Assembly (NCBI GenBank): GCA_963662815.2
Contig: CAXXWA010000004.1
Coordinates: 271,092 to 335,091, forward strand
DNA length: 64,000 nucleotides
Origin: JAPPHA01 sp963662815
GTDB lineage: Bacteria > Pseudomonadota > Alphaproteobacteria > Rhodobacterales > Rhodobacteraceae
Reading direction: 5' to 3'
Positions within the stretch are counted from its first letter, which is position 1, and each line of letters starts with the position of its first letter. Under the pieces are notes generated by a model that saw only the letters and a program-made list of their open reading frames with translations, had not been told where the DNA came from and made no database searches. A program made the position numbers and the translations under genes. Of this stretch, positions 1 to 8,106 are shown one piece after another.

Positions 1-1
1 G

Positions 2-799
2 GCGGACCTCGGTTCGCCGAAGGCCGCGGCGGCGGCCCGGATCCTGACCCGGCTGAATCCGGATGCGGAGATCCGAAGCGTTGCCGAAGCGCTGGCGCCC
101 GACAACGCAGACCGGCTTCTCGGCGATGTCGGCGTCGCCGTCGACTGCGCCGACAGCATCGCCGCCACCTGCGTCCTCTCGGACGCCTGCCTGGAAGCGG
201 GCGTGCCGCTGATCAGCGCCTCGGCGCTCGGTCTCTCCGGTTACGCGGGTGGATTCTGCGGCGGGGCGCCGTCCGTGCGCGCCGTGTTTCCCGGGCCGCC
301 CGGGGCGGCCGGAACATGCGCGACTGAGGGCGTGCTCGGTCCGGTGGTCGGTGCGCTCGGGTCGCTGCAGGCGCAGATGGTGCTCGCGGTCCTCGCCGGC
401 ATCGAACCCTCGCCGCTCGGACTCCTGGTCAGATTCGACGCGCGACGATTCAGGTTCGCGGGGTTCAGGTTCGACGATGCGACCGAACCCCTGCCGGTAC
501 AGCACAGGTTCGTGTCGCAGGCGCAGCTGTCTGACGAGGACTTCATCGTCGACCTCCGCAGCGAGCGGGAAGCGCCGGTTCCGGTCGCCGCCGCCGCGCT
601 GCGATGCGCCGCGGATGCCTTCGGTCCGGGCGGGCCCGCGCCCGGTCCCGGGCAGCGCGCCGTGTTCTGCTGCCGCACCGGCCTGCGCGCGTGGCGGGCG
701 GCGGATCTTCTGCGGCAGCGCTGGCCGGGCGAGATCTCCCTCCTTGCCGCCGGGGATCCCGGATCCGCAACGAATCCCGAAACTGAAAGGAAAACGTGA
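2..799 (+). CDS. ThiF/MoeB-family adenylyltransferase with C-terminal rhodanese domain (5' end outside window)
   Basis: The reading frame is open from the first bases, so the N-terminus, including the nucleotide-binding loop, lies outside the window. The visible 265 residues begin with the second half of a ThiF/MoeB/HesA fold: a helix rich in Lys-Ala followed by RLNPDAEI, then VAVDCADS, the usual core around the adenylate site. The last third is a rhodanese-like domain with the active-site loop CRTGLR. Enzymes of this family adenylate the C-terminal glycine of ThiS or MoaD so that sulfur can be added. The stop overlaps the start of a thiamine-pyrimidine binding protein, so a role in thiazole formation (ThiF) is more likely than one in molybdopterin synthesis. 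The MOCS3-like fusion leaves both possible. Confidence 0.8.
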   Translation, partial: ADLGSPKAAAAARILTRLNPDAEIRSVAEALAPDNADRLLGDVGVAVDCADSIAATCVLSDACLEAGVPLISASALGLSGYAGGFCGGAPSVRAVFPGPPGAAGTCATEGVLGPVVGALGSLQAQMVLAVLAGIEPSPLGLLVRFDARRFRFAGFRFDDATEPLPVQHRFVSQAQLSDEDFIVDLRSEREAPVPVAAAALRCAADAFGPGGPAPGPGQRAVFCCRTGLRAWRAADLLRQRWPGEISLLAAGDPGSATNPETERKT

Positions 800-1767
800 T
801 GAATTCTGGATGCATGCCGGGCGCCCGCGCCCGCCTGGCCGCGCTCGCCGCCGCCTTCGCGCTCGCCGCGCCGGCCGCCTCCGCCGCGGACCGGCTGACC
901 CTGATACTGGACTGGTTCGTGAACCCGGACCACGGCCCCGTCATCGTCGCCCGGGAAAACGGTTATTTCGCCGACGAGGGTCTCGAGGTCGAGATCATCC
1001 CGCCGGCAGACCCGTCGGACCCGCCGAAGCTGGTCGCCGCCGGCAAGGCCGACCTGGCGATCTCCTACCAGCCGCAGCTGCACCTGCAGATCCACGAAGG
1101 GCTCCCGCTCGTCCGCGTCGGCACGCTCGTCGCCACCCCGCTCAACTGCCTTCTCGTGCTCGAGGACGGTCCGGTCGGCTCGATTGGCGACCTGCGGGGC
1201 GCAAAGGTGGGATTCTCCGTCGCCGGGGTGGAGGAGGTGCTGCTGGCTGCGATCCTGGAGCCGCACGGCCTGGCGCTGGAGGATGTCGAACTCGTGAACG
1301 TGAACTGGTCGCTGTCTCCCTCGCTGATGTCGAGGCAGGTCGATGCGGTGATCGGCGCGTTCCGGAACTTCGAACTGAACCAGATGAGGATTGAGGGCGT
1401 TGGCGGACGATGCTTCTACCTGGAGGAAGAGGGGCTGCCGCCCTACGACGAACTCATCTACGTCGCCAATCCCGAACGCATGGATGCCGGTTTGATCGCC
1501 CGCTTCCTGGCCGCGACCGAAAAGGCGACGCAGTTCATCGTGAACCGCCCGGAGGAGAGCTGGGAGATATTCTCGGCAACCTCCGCGGAGCTCCGCGACG
1601 AGCTGAACGCCCGCGCCTGGGTGGATACGCTGCCGCGCTTCGCCCTGCGTCCCGCGGCGCTCGATGCCGGGCGGTACCGGCGTTTCGAGGCGTTCCTGAA
1701 GGACGCGGGGCTTGTGCCCTTCGAGAATGCCCCGGATGTCCTTGCCGTCGACGTGACCGCGAAATGA
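799..1767 (+). CDS. thiY: Pyrimidine-precursor-binding periplasmic protein (NMT1/THI5-like)
   Basis: A 322-residue solute-binding protein of the NMT1/THI5 family. A signal peptide is clear: a charged start, then an Ala/Leu-rich stretch ending in ASAADRLT near residue 30. The mature part opens with LILDWFVNPDHGP, the family hallmark for binding a 4-amino-5-hydroxymethyl-pyrimidine-type ligand. The ATG overlaps the upstream stop as ATGA, and AGGA lies about 7 bases ahead of it; a GTG one codon earlier is a possible alternative. It is followed by TenA, an ATPase and a permease with 4-base overlaps, matching the known ThiX-ThiY-ThiZ importer for formylaminopyrimidine salvage. The exact ligand is inferred. 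Confidence 0.87.
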   Translation: MNSGCMPGARARLAALAAAFALAAPAASAADRLTLILDWFVNPDHGPVIVARENGYFADEGLEVEIIPPADPSDPPKLVAAGKADLAISYQPQLHLQIHEGLPLVRVGTLVATPLNCLLVLEDGPVGSIGDLRGAKVGFSVAGVEEVLLAAILEPHGLALEDVELVNVNWSLSPSLMSRQVDAVIGAFRNFELNQMRIEGVGGRCFYLEEEGLPPYDELIYVANPERMDAGLIARFLAATEKATQFIVNRPEESWEIFSATSAELRDELNARAWVDTLPRFALRPAALDAGRYRRFEAFLKDAGLVPFENAPDVLAVDVTAK

Positions 1768-2450
1768 CCGCTGCGCCAGACTACGGCCTCGCCTTCGGGC
1801 TCTGGCGGGACCGCGCGCCGGAGCCGTGGGCCGCCTATACTTGCCACCGGTTCGTCAAGGGCCTCGCGGACGGATCCCTGCCGCGGCCGGCGTTTCTCGC
1901 ATACCTGAAGCAGGACTACGTGTTCCTGTTCCATTTCGCCCGCGCCTGGGCGCTTGCGGCGGCCAAGTCACGCAACCTGCGCGAACTGCGGACGGCGGCC
2001 GCGACCGTGGATGCGCTGGTGAACCAGGAGATGAAGCTGCACGTCGAGACCTGCGCTGCAGAAGGCATTCCGGAGGACGAGCTGTTCGCGGCGTGCGAGG
2101 CGCCCGGAAACCTGGCCTACACGCGATTCGTTCTCGAGGCTGGGTATTCGGGCGATTTCCTCGACCTGATGGCGGCGCTCGCGCCCTGCGTGTTCGGCTA
2201 CGGGGAGATCGGCCTGCGCCTCGCCGCAGAGGCAACGGACGACGCCTACCGGGACTGGATCGCCGCCTACGCGGGGCAGGACTACCAGGACGTGTGCCGC
2301 GACGTCGGAGCGCTGATAGACGAGGCTCTCGAGGCGGGCCTCGGGACCGGTTTCGCCGCGACGCGGCGCTGGGAGGACCTCTGCCGGACGTTCGAGACGG
2401 CGACCCGCCTCGAGGCCGCCTTCTGGGAAGCTGGTTGCGGCCAACCGTGA
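1764..2450 (+). CDS. tenA: TenA-family aminopyrimidine aminohydrolase / thiaminase II
   Basis: A 228-residue all-helical TenA protein. TenA hydrolyses aminomethyl-aminopyrimidine, a breakdown product of thiamine, to hydroxymethylpyrimidine for reuse. The catalytic Cys is present in the segment PCVFGYGEIG (Cys142, Tyr146), so this is the Cys-containing TenA_C type rather than the TenA_E type. The substrate-site motif QDYVFLFHFARA lies near residues 50-61, and a C-terminal Glu occurs in LEAAFWEAG. The start ATG overlaps the binding-protein stop by 4 bases. Coupling to the importer suggests imported degraded thiamine is hydrolysed at once in the cytoplasm. Confidence 0.92.
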   Translation: MTAAPDYGLAFGLWRDRAPEPWAAYTCHRFVKGLADGSLPRPAFLAYLKQDYVFLFHFARAWALAAAKSRNLRELRTAAATVDALVNQEMKLHVETCAAEGIPEDELFAACEAPGNLAYTRFVLEAGYSGDFLDLMAALAPCVFGYGEIGLRLAAEATDDAYRDWIAAYAGQDYQDVCRDVGALIDEALEAGLGTGFAATRRWEDLCRTFETATRLEAAFWEAGCGQP

Positions 2451-3208
2451 ACGATGCGCCGGGCATTTTCGTCAGGGGCCGTGCCGCATGCGGCGATGCC
2501 GTCCTCTTCGATTCCCTCGAATTGGACCTCGCGGCCGGCCGGTGGACCTGTCTTCTCGGCGTCTCCGGTGTCGGGAAGTCGACGCTTCTCCGGCTCATTG
2601 CCGGCCTCGAGACCCACACAACGTTTAGCGGACAGATCGCCGCCAGCGACGGCCGCCCGGTTGCCGGGCGCGTCGCCTACATGGCGCAGAGCGACCTGCT
2701 CCTGCCGTGGAGCAGCGTCCTTGGCAACGTGACGATCGGCGCGCGTCTGCGGGGCGAGCGCCCCGACCTCGAGCGCGCCGGGGAACTGATCGCCCGCGCC
2801 GGGCTCTCGGAGCACCGGGACCGGAAGCCGGCGACGCTGTCGGGCGGTCAGCGGCAGCGCGCGGCGCTCGCGCGGACCCTTGCCGAAGACCGGCCTCTGA
2901 TCCTGCTCGACGAGCCGTTTTCCGCCCTCGACGCGCACACGCGTGCGGAAATGCAGGATCTTGCCGTGTCGCTCCTCGCCGGCCGGACGGTGCTTCTCGT
3001 GACCCACGACCCGGGAGAGGCGGCCCGCCTCGGTCACGCGATCCTGGTGATGACTGACACCGGGCTGCGGTGCATGCCTGTGCCACGCGGGTCGCCGCCC
3101 CGTTCGGTGGACGATCCGGACATGCTGGCCAGCCAGGGCGCGCTCCACCGCTTCCTAAGGGAATCCGGCGGCGGCGCGGGGCGCGGGTCGGAAACGGTCG
3201 GAGCATGA
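2447..3208 (+). CDS. thiZ: ABC importer ATPase for thiamine pyrimidine precursor
   Basis: A 253-residue ABC ATPase. The Walker A loop GVSGVGKS is at residues 38-45, the signature LSGGQRQR begins at 131, Walker B LILLDE is at 151-156, and the switch His is in THDPGEAA near 187. The start is a GTG overlapping the tenA stop; upstream in-frame sequence has no family similarity. It powers the adjacent ThiX permease. Sequence is closest in style to the nitrate/sulfonate/taurine ATPases, the group that includes ThiZ. Assignment to thiamine salvage rests on its position between tenA and the permease. Confidence 0.88.
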   Translation: MNDAPGIFVRGRAACGDAVLFDSLELDLAAGRWTCLLGVSGVGKSTLLRLIAGLETHTTFSGQIAASDGRPVAGRVAYMAQSDLLLPWSSVLGNVTIGARLRGERPDLERAGELIARAGLSEHRDRKPATLSGGQRQRAALARTLAEDRPLILLDEPFSALDAHTRAEMQDLAVSLLAGRTVLLVTHDPGEAARLGHAILVMTDTGLRCMPVPRGSPPRSVDDPDMLASQGALHRFLRESGGGAGRGSETVGA

Positions 3209-3945
3209 TCCGCTGGCGGCATGCGGGGCTCGCGGCCCTTCTCCTGGTGGTTGTCTGGCAGGCCCTGGTCTGGTTCACGGGCCTGCCGCACTTCATCCTC
3301 CCGGGCCCGCGCCGCGTCGCGGAGGCCATGTGGTCGAGCCGCGCGCTGATCGCCGAGCATGCGGCGGTGACGCTCGCCGAGGTTCTCATCGGGCTGGCGA
3401 TCGGATCGGCGCTCGGCGTCGCGACGGCGATTCACCTTGCGGTCTCCGAATCCGCCCGCGCGGTCCTGCGCCCGCTGCTCGTCTTCTCGCAGGCGATCCC
3501 GGTCTTCGCGCTGGCGCCGATCCTGACGCTCTGGCTGGGATACGGGCTCTGGTCGAAGATCGCCATGGCGGTTCTCATCATCTACTTCCCGGTGACTTCC
3601 GCCTTCTTCGACGGCCTGATGCGGACGCCGCAGGGGTTTCTGGATCTCGCGAAGACCATGGGTGCGACGCCCGCCGCGGTCATGACAAGGATCCGCATCC
3701 CCGCCGCCCTGCCGGCGCTCGGTTCCGGTCTGAAGCTCGCCGCGGTCTACGCGCCGATCGGGGCGGTGATCGGGGAATGGGTCGGTGCCTCGCGCGGCCT
3801 CGGATACCTAATGCTTCTGGCGAACGGACGCGCGAAGATCGACCTGATGTTCGCGGCGATGCTGGTTCTCGGCGTCCTGTCGGTCGGGCTCTATCTCGCT
3901 GCGGACGCGCTTTCCCGCAGGTTCCTGTCGCCGCACCCCGCTTGA
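3205..3945 (+). CDS. thiX: ABC importer permease for thiamine pyrimidine precursor
   Basis: A 246-residue inner-membrane permease of the BPD transport family with about six hydrophobic helices. The EAA loop that contacts the ATPase is visible as a segment with LAKTMGATPAAVMTRIRIP. The ATG at the start overlaps the ATPase stop (ATGA). It is the last gene of the five-gene salvage operon; an 88-base gap separates it from the next gene. It is presumed to work as a homodimer with ThiY and ThiZ. Confidence 0.88.
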   Translation: MIRWRHAGLAALLLVVVWQALVWFTGLPHFILPGPRRVAEAMWSSRALIAEHAAVTLAEVLIGLAIGSALGVATAIHLAVSESARAVLRPLLVFSQAIPVFALAPILTLWLGYGLWSKIAMAVLIIYFPVTSAFFDGLMRTPQGFLDLAKTMGATPAAVMTRIRIPAALPALGSGLKLAAVYAPIGAVIGEWVGASRGLGYLMLLANGRAKIDLMFAAMLVLGVLSVGLYLAADALSRRFLSPHPA

Positions 3946-4033
3946 ACCGCCTGCAGGCGCTTGCCGACGGCGGATAGCCATGACATCAGGGCGGCATCGG
4001 GATACTTGCGGTCAAGGACCGGGGAGGATGGAC

Positions 4034-4807
4034 ATGCGGTCGAAGTCAGGCGGAAGCGTGCGGGTGGCGCTCGTCACCGGCGCCGGATCCGGCATTGGCA
4101 GGGCGGCGGCGATCGCGCTCGGCCGGACGGGCCACTCCCTGGTTCTGGCAGGCCGCCGGAAGCGACCGCTCGAGGAGACGGCGGCCCTGGCGGCGGATGC
4201 CGGCGCCGGCCGCGCGCTTTCGGTCACCGCCGATGTCGGTGTCGCGGAGGAAGTGGATGCCCTCTTCGATGCGGCCGAGCGCGCCTTCGGCCGGCTCGAT
4301 GTGCTCTTCAACAATGCCGGCGTTGGCGCGCCGGCGGTGCACCTGGAGGATCTGGACGTCGCAGACTGGCACCGATGCGTGGCGGTCAACCTGACCGGCG
4401 CCTTCCTCTGTTCCCGGCGCGCGATGCGGCTCATGAAGTCCCAGGAACCGCGGGGCGGGCGGATAATCAACAACGGTTCGGTGTCGGCGCATGCGCCGCG
4501 TCCGCGCACTGCGGCGTACACCGCCACGAAACACGCGATCACCGGGCTGACGAAGAGCATTTCGCTCGACGGGCGCGCGCACGGCATCGCCTGCAGCCAG
4601 ATCGACATCGGCAACGCGGCAACGCCGATGACGGAGCGAATGAAGACGGGCACCCTCCAGGCCGACGGATCGACCGCGGCGGAACCGGTGTTCGACGTCG
4701 CTCACTGCGGCGACGCCATCGCATTCATGGCCTCGCTTCCGCTCGACGCGAACGTTCAGTTCATGACCATCATGGCGACGAGGATGCCCTATGTGGGCCG
4801 CGGATGA
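4034..4807 (+). CDS. Short-chain dehydrogenase/reductase
   Basis: A 257-residue classical SDR. The cofactor loop TGAGSGIG is at residues 15-22, NNAG at 93-96, an active-site Ser near 149-151 and the YxxxK pair Tyr162/Lys166. The ATG used here is 6 bases after a GGGGAGG ribosome site; another ATG six bases earlier abuts that site and is unlikely. The C-terminus lacks the usual SDR substrate-loop sequence for fatty acyl carriers, so a small alcohol or ketone substrate is more probable. It starts a run of four plus-strand genes (SDR, flavin monooxygenase, RidA-like, DUF1028) that look like one catabolic unit. Substrate unknown. Confidence 0.85.
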   Translation: MRSKSGGSVRVALVTGAGSGIGRAAAIALGRTGHSLVLAGRRKRPLEETAALAADAGAGRALSVTADVGVAEEVDALFDAAERAFGRLDVLFNNAGVGAPAVHLEDLDVADWHRCVAVNLTGAFLCSRRAMRLMKSQEPRGGRIINNGSVSAHAPRPRTAAYTATKHAITGLTKSISLDGRAHGIACSQIDIGNAATPMTERMKTGTLQADGSTAAEPVFDVAHCGDAIAFMASLPLDANVQFMTIMATRMPYVGRG

Positions 4808-4911
4808 CGCGCCGCCGCCGGCCGGCGGCGGAACAACCGGCGCACGCCCGGAGTCCGGGGCAGGCGGATGCTCGCCGGGATGCCGGGAGAGATGGAGCGA
4901 GACGCGGGGCG

Positions 4912-6177
4912 ATGCCGATTGAGCATGTGGACACGCTGGTTGTCGGAGGAGGGCAGGCGGGGCTTGCGATGAGCGCCCATCTGAGCGCCAACTCCGTCCC
5001 GCATCTTGTCCTTGAACGCGACCGGGTTGCGGAGAGCTGGCGGACGGGACGCTGGGACTCTCTCGTCGCCAACGGCCCGGCCTGGCACGACCGTTTCCCG
5101 ATCCTCGAGTTCGCCGGGGACGATCCGGACGGGTTTCCCGGGAAGGACAGGATCGCCGGCTATTTCGAGGAACTCGCGCGGCTGATCGAGGCGCCGGTCC
5201 GCTGCGGCGTCGAGGTCCTGCGCGCCACGCGCAACGGCGGGCGGCCGGGGTTCCGGGTCGAGACGTCCGAAGGCGAGCTTGAAGCCGTCCGGATCGTCGC
5301 CGCCACCGGTCCGTTCCAGACGCCTGTGATCCCTCCGGTGGTTCCCGCGGACGCCGGGGTGACCCAGCTGCATTCGGCCGCGTACCGCAGCCCCGGGCAG
5401 CTTCCGGACGGCGCGGTCCTCGTGGTCGGCTCCGGCTCCTCGGGCGCGCAGATCGCGGACGAATTGATGGCCGCGGGCCGCAAGGTCTACCTCTCGGTCA
5501 GCCCGCACCGCCGCCCGCCCCGCGGCTACAGGGAGCGCGACTACTGCTGGTGGCTCGGCGTTCTCGGCAAGTGGGACGAGGCGACGCCCGAACGCGGCGG
5601 CGGGCATGTGACCATCGCCGTGAGCGGCGCCAACGGCGGCAGGACAGTGGATTTTCGGGAAATGGCGGCGCGCGGCGCGATGCTCGTCGGCATGTCGACC
5701 CGCTTTGCGGACGGCCGCATGCATTTCGCCGCCGACCTCGCCGAAAACATCGCGGCCGGCGACGCGGACTACCTGCGGCTTCTCGACGAGGCGGACGCCT
5801 ATGCGGCGCGAAACGGCCTCGACCTGCCGGAGGAGCCGGAGGCCCGCAGGATAGGTCCGGACCCCGGCTGCCTGACCGATCCTCTCCGCTACCTCGACCT
5901 TGCCGAGGCCGGCATCGGCGCCATTCTCTGGGCGACGGGCTACGCGCTGGACTTCGGCTGGCTCCAGGTGGACTCATTCGACGGCAACGGCCAGCCCCGC
6001 CATCAGCGCGGCGTCTCCTCCGAACCCGGCGTCTATTTCCTCGGCCTGCCCTGGCTCTCGCGGCGCGGGTCGTCTTTCATCTGGGGAGTCTGGCACGACG
6101 CCAGATATCTGGCCGACCTTATCTCGATCCAGCGGAACTACCTCGAATACCGCCCGGCATCCGGGCAGGCGGCGTAG
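4912..6177 (+). CDS. Flavin-containing monooxygenase (CzcO/FMO-like)
   Basis: A 421-residue flavoprotein with two nucleotide-binding Rossmann motifs: GGGQAG at residues 12-17 for FAD and GSGSSG at 173-178 for NADPH. The FMO-type ATGYALDFGWL motif lies towards the C-terminus, and a Trp-rich ending (WGVWHDARYLAD) is typical of bacterial FMO/CzcO proteins. FMOs insert oxygen at nitrogen, sulfur or carbonyl carbons. The ATG chosen is where similarity to the family begins; the frame is open further upstream over the SDR gene but that part is antisense-like noise. The next gene is a RidA-family protein, suggesting the pathway makes a reactive imine or enamine. Confidence 0.83.
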   Translation: MPIEHVDTLVVGGGQAGLAMSAHLSANSVPHLVLERDRVAESWRTGRWDSLVANGPAWHDRFPILEFAGDDPDGFPGKDRIAGYFEELARLIEAPVRCGVEVLRATRNGGRPGFRVETSEGELEAVRIVAATGPFQTPVIPPVVPADAGVTQLHSAAYRSPGQLPDGAVLVVGSGSSGAQIADELMAAGRKVYLSVSPHRRPPRGYRERDYCWWLGVLGKWDEATPERGGGHVTIAVSGANGGRTVDFREMAARGAMLVGMSTRFADGRMHFAADLAENIAAGDADYLRLLDEADAYAARNGLDLPEEPEARRIGPDPGCLTDPLRYLDLAEAGIGAILWATGYALDFGWLQVDSFDGNGQPRHQRGVSSEPGVYFLGLPWLSRRGSSFIWGVWHDARYLADLISIQRNYLEYRPASGQAA

Positions 6178-6200
6178 CCGGCGGACAGAAGGAGTCCCTC

Positions 6201-6617
6201 ATGGTTCACGAGCGCATACGTCCCTTCAACACCCGCGAGACCTATCCGGAACAGAATCTCGACAACGACCTCTGCCATGCAGTGGTCACGCGCGGCGGCC
6301 GCACCGTCTGGATGAGGGGCCAGTGCCCGCAGAGCCTCGACGATGCGGCAAGCATCGACAGCCATGATCCCGCGGAGCAGACCCACAAGGTGATGCGGAA
6401 CATACGGCAGCTCCTGGCGGAGGCGGGCGGGGAGATGAGTCATGTCGTCAAGCTCGTCGTCTACATCACCGACGTGCGCCACCGGGAGGCGGTCTACCGC
6501 ACGATGGGCGAGTACATCAGGGACGTGCACCCGGTCTCGACAGGGCTGGTCGTGCAGGCTCTCGCGCGGCCCGAGTGGCTGGTGGAGATCGACGCCACCG
6601 CCGTGATCCCGGACTGA
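6201..6617 (+). CDS. RidA/YjgF-family protein
   Basis: A 138-residue protein of the RidA (YjgF/YER057c/UK114) fold, which forms trimers with clefts that bind enamine or imine intermediates. Family features include VKLVVYITDVRHREAVY in the middle and VEIDATAVIP at the end. The Arg that true RidA enzymes use for deamination, in the PxRS segment, is replaced here (PVSTGL), so this belongs to one of the other Rid subfamilies. GGAG lies about 6 bases before the ATG. It sits between an FMO and a DUF1028 gene; a helper role in the same pathway is likely. Confidence 0.85.
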   Translation: MVHERIRPFNTRETYPEQNLDNDLCHAVVTRGGRTVWMRGQCPQSLDDAASIDSHDPAEQTHKVMRNIRQLLAEAGGEMSHVVKLVVYITDVRHREAVYRTMGEYIRDVHPVSTGLVVQALARPEWLVEIDATAVIPD

Positions 6618-6621
6618 ACCG

Positions 6622-7296
6622 GTGACGTTCTCGCTCGTTGCCCGCTGCGCCGCGACCGGCATGTTCGGCGTCGCGATTTCCTCGTCGTCCCCGGCGGTGG
6701 CGGCGCGCTGTTCGCACGCGCGCGCCGGCGTGGGAGCGGTCGCTTCCCAGAACGTGACCGATCCGGCGCTCGGGCCGCTGGCGCTCGATCTCATGGAAGG
6801 CGGAATGTCGGCGCGGGATGCGGTCGCGGAAGTCCGGGGCCGGGCCAGATTCCCCGAGTACCGCCAGCTGCTGGCGGTCGACGGCGAAGGCCGGGCCGCC
6901 ATCCATTCCGGCGAGAACAGTCTCGGCACATGGTCCGAAGCAGAGGGCGACAACGTCGCCTCGGGAGGAAATCTCCTTGCGGAAGAATCCGTGCCGCAGG
7001 CGATCGTGGACGGTTTTCTCGAATCGGCCGGACATTTGGGAGACCGGCTGATTGCCGCCCTGCGGGCGGGACTCGCGGCCGGCGGCGAGGCCGGGCCCGT
7101 GCATTCTGCCGGGCTGAAACTGGTCGACAACGTCAGCTGGCCGGTCGCCGACCTTCGCTGCGACTGGACCGAGGACTGCCCGATCGAGGCCGTCGCCGCC
7201 GCGTGGGATGTCTACAGGCCCCAGCTCGACGCCTATGTCCAGCGCGCACTGGACCCGCGCTGGGCGCCGTCCTACGGCGTTCCCGGCGACGAATAG
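6622..7296 (+). CDS. DUF1028 family protein (Ntn-hydrolase-like)
   Basis: A 224-residue DUF1028 protein. The family has an Ntn-hydrolase-like fold and unknown chemistry. The hallmark start TFSLVARCAATGMFGVAISS is visible, as is AVASQNVTDPALGPLAL and LGTWSEAEGDNVASGGNLL. The start is GTG, four bases after the RidA-like stop, so the two are almost certainly co-transcribed. DUF1028 proteins are often next to RidA proteins and amidohydrolases; hydrolysis of an amide product of the monooxygenase is a reasonable guess but unproven. Confidence 0.82.
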   Translation: MTFSLVARCAATGMFGVAISSSSPAVAARCSHARAGVGAVASQNVTDPALGPLALDLMEGGMSARDAVAEVRGRARFPEYRQLLAVDGEGRAAIHSGENSLGTWSEAEGDNVASGGNLLAEESVPQAIVDGFLESAGHLGDRLIAALRAGLAAGGEAGPVHSAGLKLVDNVSWPVADLRCDWTEDCPIEAVAAAWDVYRPQLDAYVQRALDPRWAPSYGVPGDE

Positions 7297-8106
7297 GAGC
7301 GGAGGGGAATTCGAAAGTTCGCCTCACGGACAGGGACGCGCCAGCGGACTACTTTCGAGGCAGGATGTACGTGTTTGTGTTTCGGCGGGCAGATTCGATG
7401 TCGCTGGTTGGCGATGCGGGTCCGATGAACCTGCCGCTGCAGTGTTCCCGGCTCTCCTGGTTCGCGAAGCTCCCGCAGGCGCCGTGATGCGGGTCGTTTT
7501 CGGGAGGCGATGGCATTCCGCAGTCCCGGATGCCCCGGACAGTCCCGGGCGGGAAACGGAAAATCTCGAAACGGCAGGTTGTTGCATGATCGTCGGAAGT
7601 GCGGCCCGATCAGGAAATTCCGCGTGAGAGTGTTCGAATAGTGACGCGAAATGCGGACGCGCTCCGACAGAAACCGGCCGGACACGCGGAATTTGCCGGG
7701 ATGCAAGCGCCGGAAAAACGGTGGCGGAGCCGAGTCGTGGTAGGGGCGGAAACCCGGGCTGGCCATTGCAGGCGGCCGCGGCTCCGGCCACATTGGAAAC
7801 CGGTACCGGAGTCATTTTCGTGAGAGCCTCATGCCTTCGGGCGAGCGCGGGGGTTGCGATCCGCCCGGTACCGCCTTCGACCAGCGACTCTGTCTTGTCG
7901 CGGTGCGCTTCGGCGACGGTCCGCGGACTTTCCCGGTGCGGCGTCTGCACACTTGGTTTCCGGCTGCGCCAGTCACGCCGCGCCGGATGCCCGGGCTGGA
8001 CAAGCGGGCGCGGAGAGGCCAACTTCCCCCGCGTGCGCTCCGGATGCAGGTTCGGCGAAAGTCGGGCGGGGCCCGGAGACTCGTTGAGTTACAGGGGCGG
8101 GGGAAA
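7297..8106. other. Intergenic region without recognisable gene
   Basis: About 810 bases between the DUF1028 gene and an aminotransferase. Open frames exist on both strands but none shows protein family features, a ribosome site or plausible codon pattern. The last bases carry a strong ribosome site (AGGGGCGGGGG) for the aminotransferase. A regulatory region for that gene probably lies here; no promoter could be defined by eye. Confidence 0.5.

Noticed and set aside
7324..8022. Long minus-strand frame before the aminotransferase
   Set aside because: Ser/Arg/Pro-rich, no motif or ribosome site, and it overlaps the probable control region.
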